From JANNMJ01 sp031397815 (GTDB taxonomy: Bacteria; Bacteroidota; Bacteroidia; Cytophagales; Hymenobacteraceae): a DNA stretch of 20,788 nt. Location of the stretch: positions 1-20,788 of the forward strand of contig JANNMJ010000086.1 in the NCBI GenBank assembly GCA_031397815.1. Reading direction: 5' to 3'. Shown here piece by piece: positions 1-7,342 of this stretch. The notes beneath the pieces are model-generated. The model worked only from the letters and a program-made list of their open reading frames with translations, was not told where the DNA came from and ran no database searches. Both the position numbers and the translations under genes were made by a program. Each line of letters starts with the position of its first letter. The stretch's first letter is position 1.

Positions 1-1
1 A

Positions 2-2017
2 ACCGAATACACCCCGCGCGGCGACCAACCCCTGGCCATCAAAGAGCTGGCAGAGGGGATTGAACGCGGCGACCGCCACCAGACCCTGCTGGGGGTCACC
101 GGCTCCGGCAAGACCTTCACTGTTGCCAACGTCATCGCCCAGACCTCCCGGCCGGCCCTGGTGCTGGCACCCAACAAGACGCTGGCGGCGCAGCTCTACG
201 GCGAATTCAAGGAACTTTTTCCGGATAATGCCGTGGAATATTTTGTCTCCTACTACGATTATTACCAGCCGGAAGCCTACATACCGACCAGTGATACGTT
301 CATCGAGAAAGACCTCGCGATTAACGAGGAAATCGAAAAGCTGCGCCTGCATTGCACGTCGGCGCTGTTGAGCGGGCGGCGCGATGTGATTGTGATTGCG
401 TCGGTATCGTGCATTTACGGCATCGGGAACCCGGAAGAATTCAGCAAAAATGTGCTGGCGCTGAAAGTCGGGCAGCGGCAGTCGAGGCAGAACTTGCTGC
501 ATCAATTCGTGCAGATTCTGTATTCGCGGACGGAAGTAGAATTTTCTCGCGGGTCGTTTCGGGTGAAGGGCGATACGGTGGATATTTTCCCCGCTTACGC
601 CGATTATGCTTACCGCTTCATTTTCTTCGGCGATGAGATTGAGGCGATTCAGAAGATTGACCCCACGAGCGGCAAGCGCCTGAACGACGAAACGGAAGTC
701 GCGATTTACCCCGCGAACCTCTTCGTTACCTCGCCCGACGTGCTGCAACAGGCCATTCGCGAGATTCAGCACGACTTGGTGGCGCAGGAAATGTATTTCG
801 AGCGCAACGACCGGCCCGTGGAAGCCAAGCGCATCAAGGAGCGCACGGAATTCGATCTGGAAATGATTCGGGAGCTGGGATATTGCTCGGGAATCGAAAA
901 CTATTCGCGGTATTTCGACCGCCGTACGCCCGGCGCCCGGCCGTTCTGCCTGCTCGATTATTTCCCCGACGATTACGTCCTCATCGTCGATGAAAGCCAC
1001 GCGACGATGCCGCAGATTCGGGCGATGTGGGGCGGCGACCGCGCCCGCAAAACCCAGCTCATCGAGTACGGCTTCCGCCTCCCAAGCGCCTTCGACAACC
1101 GCCCATTGACGTTCAACGAGTTCGAGTCGATGTACCGGCAGTCGATTTACGTGAGCGCCACGCCCGCCGATTATGAGCTGGAACGCGCCGGCGGCGTGGT
1201 GGTGGAGCAGATTATCCGCCCCACCGGCCTCCTCGACCCCGTGATTGAGGTGCGGCCAAGCGTCAATCAGATTGACGATTTGCTCGACGAGGTCGATAAC
1301 CGAATTAAAATGGGCGACCGCGTCCTCGTCACGACCCTCACGAAGCGGATGGCCGAGGAGCTGAGCAAATACATGGACCGCCTGAATATTAAGGTCGAAT
1401 ACATTCACTCGGAAGTGAAAACGCTCGACCGGGTGGAGATTCTGCGGAAGCTGCGCTTGGGCGATATCGACGTGCTGGTCGGGGTGAACCTGCTGCGCGA
1501 AGGGCTGGATTTGCCGGAAGTCTCGCTCGTCGCCGTCCTCGACGCCGACAAGGAAGGCTTCCTGCGCGACCAACGCTCGCTCATCCAAACGACCGGCCGC
1601 GCGGCGCGGAACGAGCGCGGTAAAGTCATCCTCTACGCCGACCGCATGACCGGCTCCATGCAGCGCACCATCGACGAGACGAACCGCCGCCGGGCCACCC
1701 AAATGGCCTACAACGAGCTGCACGGCGTGACGCCGAAAACGGTCTACAAGAGCCGCGAGGCCATTATGGGCCAAACCTCCCTCTCCGATAACCGCCGCAT
1801 CGAACCCACGCCATACGCCGATTCCGACGCGTCGCCGCTCGCGCTCGTCGCCGAGCCGGTCATCGCCGCGATGGGCCGCGATGAGCTGGATAAGCTCATC
1901 AAGAAGACCGAAAAGCAGATGGAGGCTGCCGCCAAAGACCTCGACTTCCTCCAAGCCGCCAAGTTCCGCGATGAGATTGCGGTGCTGCGGGAGATGGCGA
2001 AGACGAAGCGGGGGTAG
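2..2017 (+). CDS. uvrB: UvrABC excinuclease subunit B, 5' end cut by the window
   Basis: UvrB is the damage-verifying helicase-like subunit of nucleotide excision repair. It is loaded by UvrA and recruits UvrC for incision. The open frame runs from the window edge (first full codon at base 2) to TAG at 2015-2017, giving 671 visible residues. The family usually has about 670-680, so only a few N-terminal residues are missing. Visible signatures are EYTPRGDQP near the N-terminus, Walker A GVTGSGKT (bases 92-115), the beta-hairpin region YYDYYQPEAYIP that clamps damaged DNA, the DESH Walker B (VLIVDESHATMPQIRAM), helicase motifs V/VI (GVNLLREGLDLPE, QTTGRAARN), and a C-terminal UVR motif (DELDKLIKKTEKQM...FRDEIAVLRE) that contacts UvrC. 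No frameshift or odd residue is seen. The next gene starts 44 bp downstream on the same strand but is unrelated in function. Confidence 0.98.
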   Translation, partial: TEYTPRGDQPLAIKELAEGIERGDRHQTLLGVTGSGKTFTVANVIAQTSRPALVLAPNKTLAAQLYGEFKELFPDNAVEYFVSYYDYYQPEAYIPTSDTFIEKDLAINEEIEKLRLHCTSALLSGRRDVIVIASVSCIYGIGNPEEFSKNVLALKVGQRQSRQNLLHQFVQILYSRTEVEFSRGSFRVKGDTVDIFPAYADYAYRFIFFGDEIEAIQKIDPTSGKRLNDETEVAIYPANLFVTSPDVLQQAIREIQHDLVAQEMYFERNDRPVEAKRIKERTEFDLEMIRELGYCSGIENYSRYFDRRTPGARPFCLLDYFPDDYVLIVDESHATMPQIRAMWGGDRARKTQLIEYGFRLPSAFDNRPLTFNEFESMYRQSIYVSATPADYELERAGGVVVEQIIRPTGLLDPVIEVRPSVNQIDDLLDEVDNRIKMGDRVLVTTLTKRMAEELSKYMDRLNIKVEYIHSEVKTLDRVEILRKLRLGDIDVLVGVNLLREGLDLPEVSLVAVLDADKEGFLRDQRSLIQTTGRAARNERGKVILYADRMTGSMQRTIDETNRRRATQMAYNELHGVTPKTVYKSREAIMGQTSLSDNRRIEPTPYADSDASPLALVAEPVIAAMGRDELDKLIKKTEKQMEAAAKDLDFLQAAKFRDEIAVLREMAKTKRG

Positions 2018-2061
2018 GGCAGCAGAGTGCGCCAACCCCCCGCTTTGCCCTACTTTCGGGT

Positions 2062-3297
2062 ATGATTAAGTCGGTCCGTCTCACCAATTTCTTCTCCTTC
2101 CGCGACTGCGAAGTTTCGCTGGAGCCTGACGTGACTGTGCTCGTCGGCATCAACGGTTCGGGGAAGACGAACCTGCTGCGGGCATTTGAGCTGCTGAAGG
2201 CGGGGATGGAGGGGGAGTTAGGCAAAAAGCTGGCGGAGTGGGGCGGAATGGAGACGATTCGGTCTGCAGGTCGAGGTGTGCCGTCTGCCGAGAATATTGA
2301 GGTAAAGTACACATTTACTCAGGTTTTCAATGAGTACGATGCGTGGCACGCTCTCCGGTATCGGCTTATGTGGTCAAAAGATTCTTCTGATGGAGGATAT
2401 CATTTGAGTGAACATCTCAACACTGACGAACAAGACTTACTGCTTGCTTTCAGAGGTGGAATCGGTTGGACGAATTCGGAGGGTATCGCTCAAACAGAAA
2501 TAGCAGCGTTAAATACGGACAGAACATTCAAGAATACACAACAGTGGCGCGAAAAATCAAATGAGCTGGCGCTCGCAAATAATGCTGTTTCCCGCGCATT
2601 GCCGCCTGCTGCACTGCTTGCCAAACAACTTGAATTGGTAATGCTGCACGCAGACTTTGACTCTTGTCCAAAGTCGCCAATGCGCACTGCAATCCAAGCC
2701 ACCGGCTTGGATGTGCTGGACGCAGACGGCGCCAATCTCTTCCAAATCCTCAACACCATTCAGTTAAAATCAACGGAAGCAGGGGATGCGATTGAGCGCG
2801 ATTTGCGGTCAGTTAATCCTAATTTCGACCGTTTACAGTTTCAGCCGCTGGGGCAGGGCGGTATGCTGACCTACCTGCGCGAAGTGGGCCTGAAAACCCC
2901 AATTCCGGCCGCGCACGTTTCGGATGGTACGTTGCGGTTCTTGTGCCTCTTAGCTATTGCACACAACCCCGACCGTGGGCGTTTAATCTGCCTTGATGAG
3001 CCTGAGCGCGGCTTGCACCCCGATATGTTGGCGGCAGTGGCGCGGCTGCTACTGCAAGACGGCCACGCCGCGCCCGAAGCGCCGCGCCATACCGGTTATG
3101 TGGTGGCGACGCACTCGCCGCAGCTTCTGAGCCATTTCCCGCTGCGCTGCCTCCGCGTGTTCGAGAAAGATGAAAATAATCAGACCGTAGTACGCCAGTT
3201 TTCCGACGATGACGGCGCGCGGTTCCGGGAGTGGTACGAGGCGTTCGACCCCGGCTCGCTGTGGTTGAAGGGCGAGTTGGGCGGCACACGCTGGTAA
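2062..3297 (+). CDS. OLD-like AAA/ABC-type ATPase (AAA_21 family)
   Basis: A 411-residue ATPase of the SMC/OLD/RecF-like type. Walker A is GINGSGKT (residues 29-36), right after an N-terminal strand typical of these proteins (MIKSVRLTNFFSFRD). An ABC signature-like SDGTLRF lies near residue 288. Walker B is LICLDEPERGLHPD, with D312 and E313 as the catalytic pair. A switch histidine is at H351 in VATHSPQLL. The middle (residues about 75-230) is the variable insertion usual in this family. No nuclease domain is fused to it. The downstream gene, 13 bp away, belongs to DUF4276, so the two probably form an ATPase + effector pair. The DNA at about 2280-2620 is visibly AT-richer than uvrB, which suggests acquisition by transfer. 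A defence role is an inference from the architecture, not shown. ATG follows a short 44-bp gap after uvrB. Confidence 0.85.
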   Translation: MIKSVRLTNFFSFRDCEVSLEPDVTVLVGINGSGKTNLLRAFELLKAGMEGELGKKLAEWGGMETIRSAGRGVPSAENIEVKYTFTQVFNEYDAWHALRYRLMWSKDSSDGGYHLSEHLNTDEQDLLLAFRGGIGWTNSEGIAQTEIAALNTDRTFKNTQQWREKSNELALANNAVSRALPPAALLAKQLELVMLHADFDSCPKSPMRTAIQATGLDVLDADGANLFQILNTIQLKSTEAGDAIERDLRSVNPNFDRLQFQPLGQGGMLTYLREVGLKTPIPAAHVSDGTLRFLCLLAIAHNPDRGRLICLDEPERGLHPDMLAAVARLLLQDGHAAPEAPRHTGYVVATHSPQLLSHFPLRCLRVFEKDENNQTVVRQFSDDDGARFREWYEAFDPGSLWLKGELGGTRW

Positions 3298-3310
3298 CGC
3301 TCCCCGAGAG

Positions 3311-3854
3311 ATGGCGAAATATGTCTTGTTCGTGGAAGGCGCCGAAGCCGTGCGCTTAGAGGCTGGGACCATTATTGGACCAAGAGCTACGTAGTCGGAA
3401 CCCCAAAATCATCGCTTGCGGTGATATAAATCGCACGATTAAACGCTTTCTGGATGAGCTGCATCAGGCGCGTTTTCCGGGCACCGTTCCGCTGCTGTTG
3501 ATTGACCTCGACGGCCCCACCGCGAAGCGAGCGGCCGTGGAAGCCGCTAAAGGCCTTGCCACGCATTCCGCCCACACTTTCTGGATGGTACACACGATGG
3601 AGGCGTGGTTTCTGGCGCATCCGGCCGTTCTCGATGGCTTCTATGGGAAACGGGTGTCAGTGCATCTACCGTCAAGCCCACCGGATGAGGTAGTTAAACC
3701 CGATTTAGAGCTGTATAAAGCGACCAAAAAGGCTCAGGCTGAACACTACAACAAGACGGCGCATCCACCGAGCTTATTGGAGCGGCTGTCGCTCGCCACG
3801 CTGCGCCGCGTATTCCCCGATGTAGAGCGCCTCGTTCAGAAGCTCAGCACCTGA
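3311..3854 (+). pseudogene. DUF4276 (TOPRIM-like) family gene, apparently frameshifted near its 5' end
   Basis: From about base 3387 to the stop, the frame beginning at TTG 3375 reads as a DUF4276 protein. It has RNPKIIACGDINRTIKRF, then VPLLLIDLDGP, HTMEAWFLAHP, YKATKKAQAEHYNK and an LLERLSLATLRRVFP tail. The expected N-terminus is encoded in another frame: ATG at 3311 gives MAKYVLFVEGAE..., the usual start with its VEG motif, but that frame stops at 3392-3394. The distance between VEG and ACG is near the family norm, so a small indel between about 3340 and 3385 is the simplest explanation. VEG plus the DxD in LLIDLDGP resembles TOPRIM metal-binding motifs (inference). The alternatives are a sequencing error, or a genuine shortened protein from TTG 3375 (159 residues). 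It lies 13 bp after the AAA ATPase and presumably shares its transcript. Confidence 0.72.
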
Positions 3855-3898
3855 AGCATTGCGGCAACGCCCGGTTCTTTCCACCTTCAAAAAATCAC

Positions 3899-3928
3899 TT
3901 GGCCGTCGGCGCGTAATTCACGTATCTT
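3899..3928 (+). promoter_or_regulatory. Candidate Bacteroidota-type promoter for the lipoprotein gene
   Basis: TTGG at 3899-3902 and TATCTTG at 3922-3928 are separated by 19 bases. They resemble the Bacteroidota -33 (TTG) and -7 (TAnnTTTG) boxes, with one T missing in the latter. The start codon is 28 bases past the -7-like box. The same TAnnTTG shape precedes other genes in the window. Confidence 0.4.
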
Positions 3929-3955
3929 GCTCATAACCACGTAGCCTGATGCCGT

Positions 3956-5233
3956 ATGCGCCTTATTCCCCTTCCTGCATTTGCCCTTTTTATTGGGTTA
4001 GTGGCCTGCAACCAGCAGCCCACCACGGCCGCTGACGCAACGCGTGTGGGCGCTAAATCCGCAACGGCTGGCCTTACTGCCACCAACGAAGACCCCGCCG
4101 CCAATCCCGACAACCCTACCGCTGAACCGATGGACGCTTCAAACCCTCCGCCCGCGCCGGGGCCGTACCGGCTGCTCGGTATCCTCGACCCCGACCGCGG
4201 CAATATGGTCGCTTTCGCCCTGAAAGTGCCGCGTGAGTGGAAGGCCACGCAAACCTTCAAGCGGCAATGGACCGGCGCGGTGCCGCTCAGCAAGATTTAC
4301 CTGAACCTGAGCGCGCCGGACGGAAAGTCCCAGATTGAATACCTGCCGATGGAGGCGTACGTGTATTCCGACGGTCCGCTCAGCCAGCAAAACCGCGCGA
4401 TGGCGCAGCAAATGGGGATGCCCACGCGCCTGGCCGACAATGAGCTGGCGCCGATGCCGCCCGTGACGTACATCAAGCAGATGCTGCTGGGGTATCTGGC
4501 GCAGAACGGCGCGGCCCTGCGCGATATCGGGAACGAGAAGGAAGCGCCACAAAAGCGCGAAGCGGACGGCCGAATCGAGTCGCGCGGGTCGGTGGATGGG
4601 ACGTTGCCGAACGGCCGCAAGGCGCGCGTGGAATGCCGGATGACGCTGCAATCGCAGCAGATGAACGGCGATACGTTCTACAGCTGGAGCGTGGTGCCGT
4701 CGATTACGCAGACCGACGGAGATTTAGGCGCCGCGTACGCGCACACGGTCGTCGCGCAGGAATCGATTATTCCGAACCCGGCGTGGCAGAAGCTGGAGCA
4801 GGAAACCCAGCAAAAAGGCGCGCAGCTCAACAGCAACGCCAGCCGTCAGCAGCACGAGGCGACGATGGGCCAAATCAAAGCCAACACCGCCGCCATGACG
4901 GCGGGCCACAACGCCCGGATGGGCGCTATTCAGCAGCAGGGCGCCGCCAATACCGCCCGCCACAACGAGCGAATGGCGGATATGGACCGTAACCAAGCGG
5001 CGTATAATCAGCAATCGGCATCGCAAGACAAACAGCATCAATACACCATCGACGGGATTCGGGGCGAATCGCGGTACGTCGATCCCACCACCGGTGAGCG
5101 CGTGAAAGTGGCCGATGGATATAACCACGTCTATTCCAACGGCCAAGGCGGTTATCTGGGCACTAATACGCCTATTGACGCTGGGCAGGTGAATTGGCAG
5201 GAGCTGCAAAAGCTGTCGATGCGGGAGTATTGA
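3956..5233 (+). CDS. Predicted lipoprotein of unknown function with 18-residue repeats
   Basis: 425 residues. The N-terminus MRLIPLPAFALFIGLVAC is a lipoprotein signal peptide with a lipobox ending at C18, so the mature protein should be membrane-anchored in the envelope. A Pro/Ala/Asn-rich linker follows (to about residue 62). Residues about 65-275 look globular. Residues about 280-360 are Gln/Asn/Ala/Met-rich and predicted helical, with an 18-residue repeat whose units begin at H300, H318 and H336 (HEATMGQI, HNARMGAI, HNERMADM). The C-terminal 60 residues hold DPTTGERVKVADGYNHVYSN and a Trp-containing end, a tail I associate with bacterial extracytoplasmic proteins of unknown function. No enzyme motif is recognised. 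It is monocistronic: a promoter-like sequence lies upstream and a hairpin block downstream. Confidence 0.8.
   Translation: MRLIPLPAFALFIGLVACNQQPTTAADATRVGAKSATAGLTATNEDPAANPDNPTAEPMDASNPPPAPGPYRLLGILDPDRGNMVAFALKVPREWKATQTFKRQWTGAVPLSKIYLNLSAPDGKSQIEYLPMEAYVYSDGPLSQQNRAMAQQMGMPTRLADNELAPMPPVTYIKQMLLGYLAQNGAALRDIGNEKEAPQKREADGRIESRGSVDGTLPNGRKARVECRMTLQSQQMNGDTFYSWSVVPSITQTDGDLGAAYAHTVVAQESIIPNPAWQKLEQETQQKGAQLNSNASRQQHEATMGQIKANTAAMTAGHNARMGAIQQQGAANTARHNERMADMDRNQAAYNQQSASQDKQHQYTIDGIRGESRYVDPTTGERVKVADGYNHVYSNGQGGYLGTNTPIDAGQVNWQELQKLSMREY
4853..5014 (+). repeat. 54-bp in-frame repeats coding an 18-residue periodicity
   Basis: Three consecutive units start at 4853, 4907 and 4961, exactly 54 bases apart. 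They encode H-[EN]-[AE]-x-M-[GA]-x-[IM] followed by a Gln/Asn/Ala-rich stretch. The DNA has diverged more than the protein pattern, so the periodicity appears to be held at protein level, probably as an amphipathic helix or coiled coil. Confidence 0.6.
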
Positions 5234-5602
5234 GGGGGTGTGTGCCCCGCCGTGTACCCCGGGGTAGCCTTCGGCAACCCCGGGGTACTGGGATGAAACC
5301 CCTTCGGGGTAGCTGGGACGTACTTAATGGATGGTATTGACGCGGGGCTCCAGCCCCGTGTCGGCTATTCGCGGGTCTCTTGACCCGCCACCCCAATCGG
5401 CGCATTCCGACGTATCCGGCACCGTCCCGGTGCCGGTGGTTGGGAACAAATTGGCCTCAGCAGCTCCGGCACCGAGACGGTGCCGGGTACGTAGGATGAG
5501 GAACCCCAACGGGGTTCTTTTCCACAGCCCGGGGTTGATTTCGCAGAAATCTACCCCGGGCTACGGCGACGGGTACACGTCCCCGTGTGCTGCCCAACTC
5601 CC
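5234..5602. repeat. Gene-free block packed with perfect hairpins
   Basis: Between the ends of two convergent genes there is no credible coding frame. It holds at least eight inverted repeats: CCCCGGGGTA/AACCCCGGGG with inner GCC-TTC-GGC (5255-5287); ACCCC-TTC-GGGGT (5298-5310); CGGGGCT-CC-AGCCCCG (5343-5358); GCGGGTC-TCTT-GACCCGC (5371-5388); two copies of CCGGCACCG-nnn-CGGTGCCGG (5416-5436 with loop TCC, 5466-5486 with loop AGA); and a bipartite element at 5500-5561. Some could also act as bidirectional terminators for the flanking genes, but no U-tract is seen. Confidence 0.85.
5500..5561 (+). repeat. Dispersed bipartite hairpin element, copy A
   Basis: The first hairpin is GAACCCC-AAC-GGGGTTC (5501-5517), followed by TTTTCCACA. 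The second hairpin has outer arms GCCCGGGGT (5527-5535) and ACCCCGGGC (5553-5561), a T.T mismatch, and inner stem GATTTC-GCA-GAAATC (5537-5551). A near-identical copy is at 16132-16193, and an inverted copy at 16048-16112. Confidence 0.9.
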
Positions 5603-6862
5603 CTACTTCCGGAAAAACACCCGAAACGTCGACCCTTCCCCCACCTGACTCTTCACCTCAATCCGTCCACCGGCGTTTTCTACGATTTTCTTGACCATAT
5701 AAAGGCCGATGCCGCTGCCCTCGACGTGCGAGTGGAAGCGGTTGAACATCGTGAAAAGCGGGCGCTCGGCGGTGAGGTGGATGCCGAGGCCGTTGTCGCT
5801 GACTTCGAGGACGATGAAGTCGGATTCTTGGCTGCATTTGATGCGCACCCGCGCCGGGCGCTGCGGCGAGCGGTATTTGAGGGCGTTGCTGAGGAGGTTG
5901 TAAACGACGCTCCGAAGGTTTTTTTCGGTGAACGAGATGGCGGGACAGCCTTCGACGTCGATTTCAATGTCCGCTTCGGCGGCCAGCAGCAGCGGGGCGA
6001 GGTCGAGCTGCACGTCGCGGATTAAGGCGGCTAGCTCCACGCGCACGGGCCGCTGCTCGTTGGCTTTCTGGAGCTTCGTGACCTCGGCCAAGTCGTCGAT
6101 GGTCTTCTTGAAACGCTCCACCGATTCCTGCATCATCTGCGTGATCGTGAGGATCGGCACGCTGCGCAGCCCCGCTTCCCCGAGCTCTTCGAGGAGCGCC
6201 GTGAGCAGCCCTTCGATGTTGGCGATGGGCGCGCGGAGGTCGTGGGAGGCGGTGTAGATGAAGTTGTCGAGGTCGACGTTGGTGCGGGCGAGCTGCTCGT
6301 TGGTGACGCCCAGCTCTTGGTTGCGCGTCTGGCCCTCGGCGTGCGCGGCGGTGAGCTGCGCGTTGCGCCGCGCGAGCTGCTGCCGGACGGCGGTCAGCTC
6401 TTCCAGCGAGGCTTGAAGGTCGCGGTTGACGGCGTGAATCTGGGTGTGATACCGCGCCATATCCTGCCGCGACTCGTTCTTATCCACCGCGTAAACCACG
6501 GTCTTGTAGAGCATCTCGGCGTCGAACTTCTGTTTCACCAGATAATCCAAAGCGCCATTCGTGAGCGACGTCACGGCGATGGTCTCGTTCCCGACGCCCG
6601 TAATCACCACCGCGCACAGCGTGTCGGGCGGCGTCAGGCGTTGCAGCTCGGTGAGGAGGTTGAGGCCGTCGGTATCAGGGAGATTGTAGTCGAGGAGGAC
6701 GCAATCGGGCCGCTCGGTGCGGAACAACGCCAGCGCCTCTTCCCCGGAGGAAGCTTCGAGGACGGTGAACCGCTCCGGCCCAATCGGGCGACTAAGGAAG
6801 CGTTTGTAAAGCGAACGGTCGGCGACGCTGTCATCGACGACCAAAATTTTGCGCACCGCCAA
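5603..6862 (-). CDS. Hybrid protein: N-terminal receiver, coiled coil, histidine kinase
   Basis: 419 residues. Residues 1-127 are a CheY-like receiver (VVDD near the start, phospho-acceptor D58 in LLDYNLP, K110 near the end of the domain). Residues about 130-195 form a predicted coiled coil (QASLEELTAVRQQLARRNAQL). Then comes a HisKA domain with phospho-acceptor H207 (YTASHDLRAPIANIEG), followed by a HATPase_c domain with N box NLLSNALKYRS, G1 DNGLGI and G2 GSGIGLYMVKKI. There is no membrane segment, so the protein is cytoplasmic. It is the last gene of the phytochrome operon, 19 bp after the response regulator. The receiver probably takes a phosphate from an upstream partner and controls its own kinase (inference). 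It has no DNA-binding output. Stop codon at 5603-5605. Confidence 0.93.
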   Translation of the reverse strand: MAVRKILVVDDSVADRSLYKRFLSRPIGPERFTVLEASSGEEALALFRTERPDCVLLDYNLPDTDGLNLLTELQRLTPPDTLCAVVITGVGNETIAVTSLTNGALDYLVKQKFDAEMLYKTVVYAVDKNESRQDMARYHTQIHAVNRDLQASLEELTAVRQQLARRNAQLTAAHAEGQTRNQELGVTNEQLARTNVDLDNFIYTASHDLRAPIANIEGLLTALLEELGEAGLRSVPILTITQMMQESVERFKKTIDDLAEVTKLQKANEQRPVRVELAALIRDVQLDLAPLLLAAEADIEIDVEGCPAISFTEKNLRSVVYNLLSNALKYRSPQRPARVRIKCSQESDFIVLEVSDNGLGIHLTAERPLFTMFNRFHSHVEGSGIGLYMVKKIVENAGGRIEVKSQVGEGSTFRVFFRK

Positions 6863-6881
6863 AGTCAGGAGTGTTTGAAAA

Positions 6882-7328
6882 TCAGGAGTGTTTGAAGGGA
6901 AGCTCGGCGGCGTCGAGCCAGTACTGCATCAGCAGACGAATCCGCGCTTCGAGCACCGAATAATCAATCGGCTTCACGAGGTAGCTGTTCACGCCCAAAT
7001 GGTAGCACTCGTCAATATCGCGCGGGTTCGACGATGTGCTGAATACGATGACCGGGATGGCCTGCAAATGCGGATTCTGCTTGATGACGCTCAGGACGCT
7101 GCGGCCGTCGGTGCCAGGCATGTTGAGGTCGAGCAGGATGATGGCGGGCGGCAGCTGGAGGGTGGGCGGCGGCAGCAGCGCGTCGAGGTACGTGAGGGCT
7201 TCGTCGCCGTCGTGGCACCGCACGATGGGGTTTTTGAGGCCGTTGCGCCGGAACGCGCGGCTGAGGGCGGTGAAGTCTTCCTGATTGTCTTCTACAACCA
7301 AAATCGGCGGTAGGGGAGGCGTGTTCAT
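6882..7328 (-). CDS. Single-domain response regulator, Rcp1-like
   Basis: 148 residues from ATG at 7326-7328. The open frame extends further upstream, but that would run into the phytochrome coding region and adds no receiver sequence, so the internal Met is preferred. It is a complete receiver domain: acidic pocket ED (E13, D14), phospho-acceptor D67 in ILLDLNMPGTDG, a switch Ser/Thr run in FSTSS, and conserved K in YLVKPID. There is no output domain. Single-domain regulators next to phytochromes (the Rcp1 type) are known phosphate acceptors of the photoreceptor kinase. It sits 14 bp after the phytochrome gene and 19 bp before the receiver-kinase hybrid, so it could shuttle phosphate between the two. 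Confidence 0.93.
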   Translation of the reverse strand: MNTPPLPPILVVEDNQEDFTALSRAFRRNGLKNPIVRCHDGDEALTYLDALLPPPTLQLPPAIILLDLNMPGTDGRSVLSVIKQNPHLQAIPVIVFSTSSNPRDIDECYHLGVNSYLVKPIDYSVLEARIRLLMQYWLDAAELPFKHS

Positions 7329-7342
7329 GGGTTGAGAGCGGG

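Noticed and set aside
5255..5310. Classical Rho-independent terminator for the lipoprotein gene
   Set aside because: The stems are strong, but no T-run follows on either strand, and the same hairpins recur elsewhere as dispersed repeats.
5331..6025. Plus-strand frames across the hairpin block and into the hybrid kinase
   Set aside because: They read repeat sequence or the antisense of the HATPase domain, with no plausible protein.
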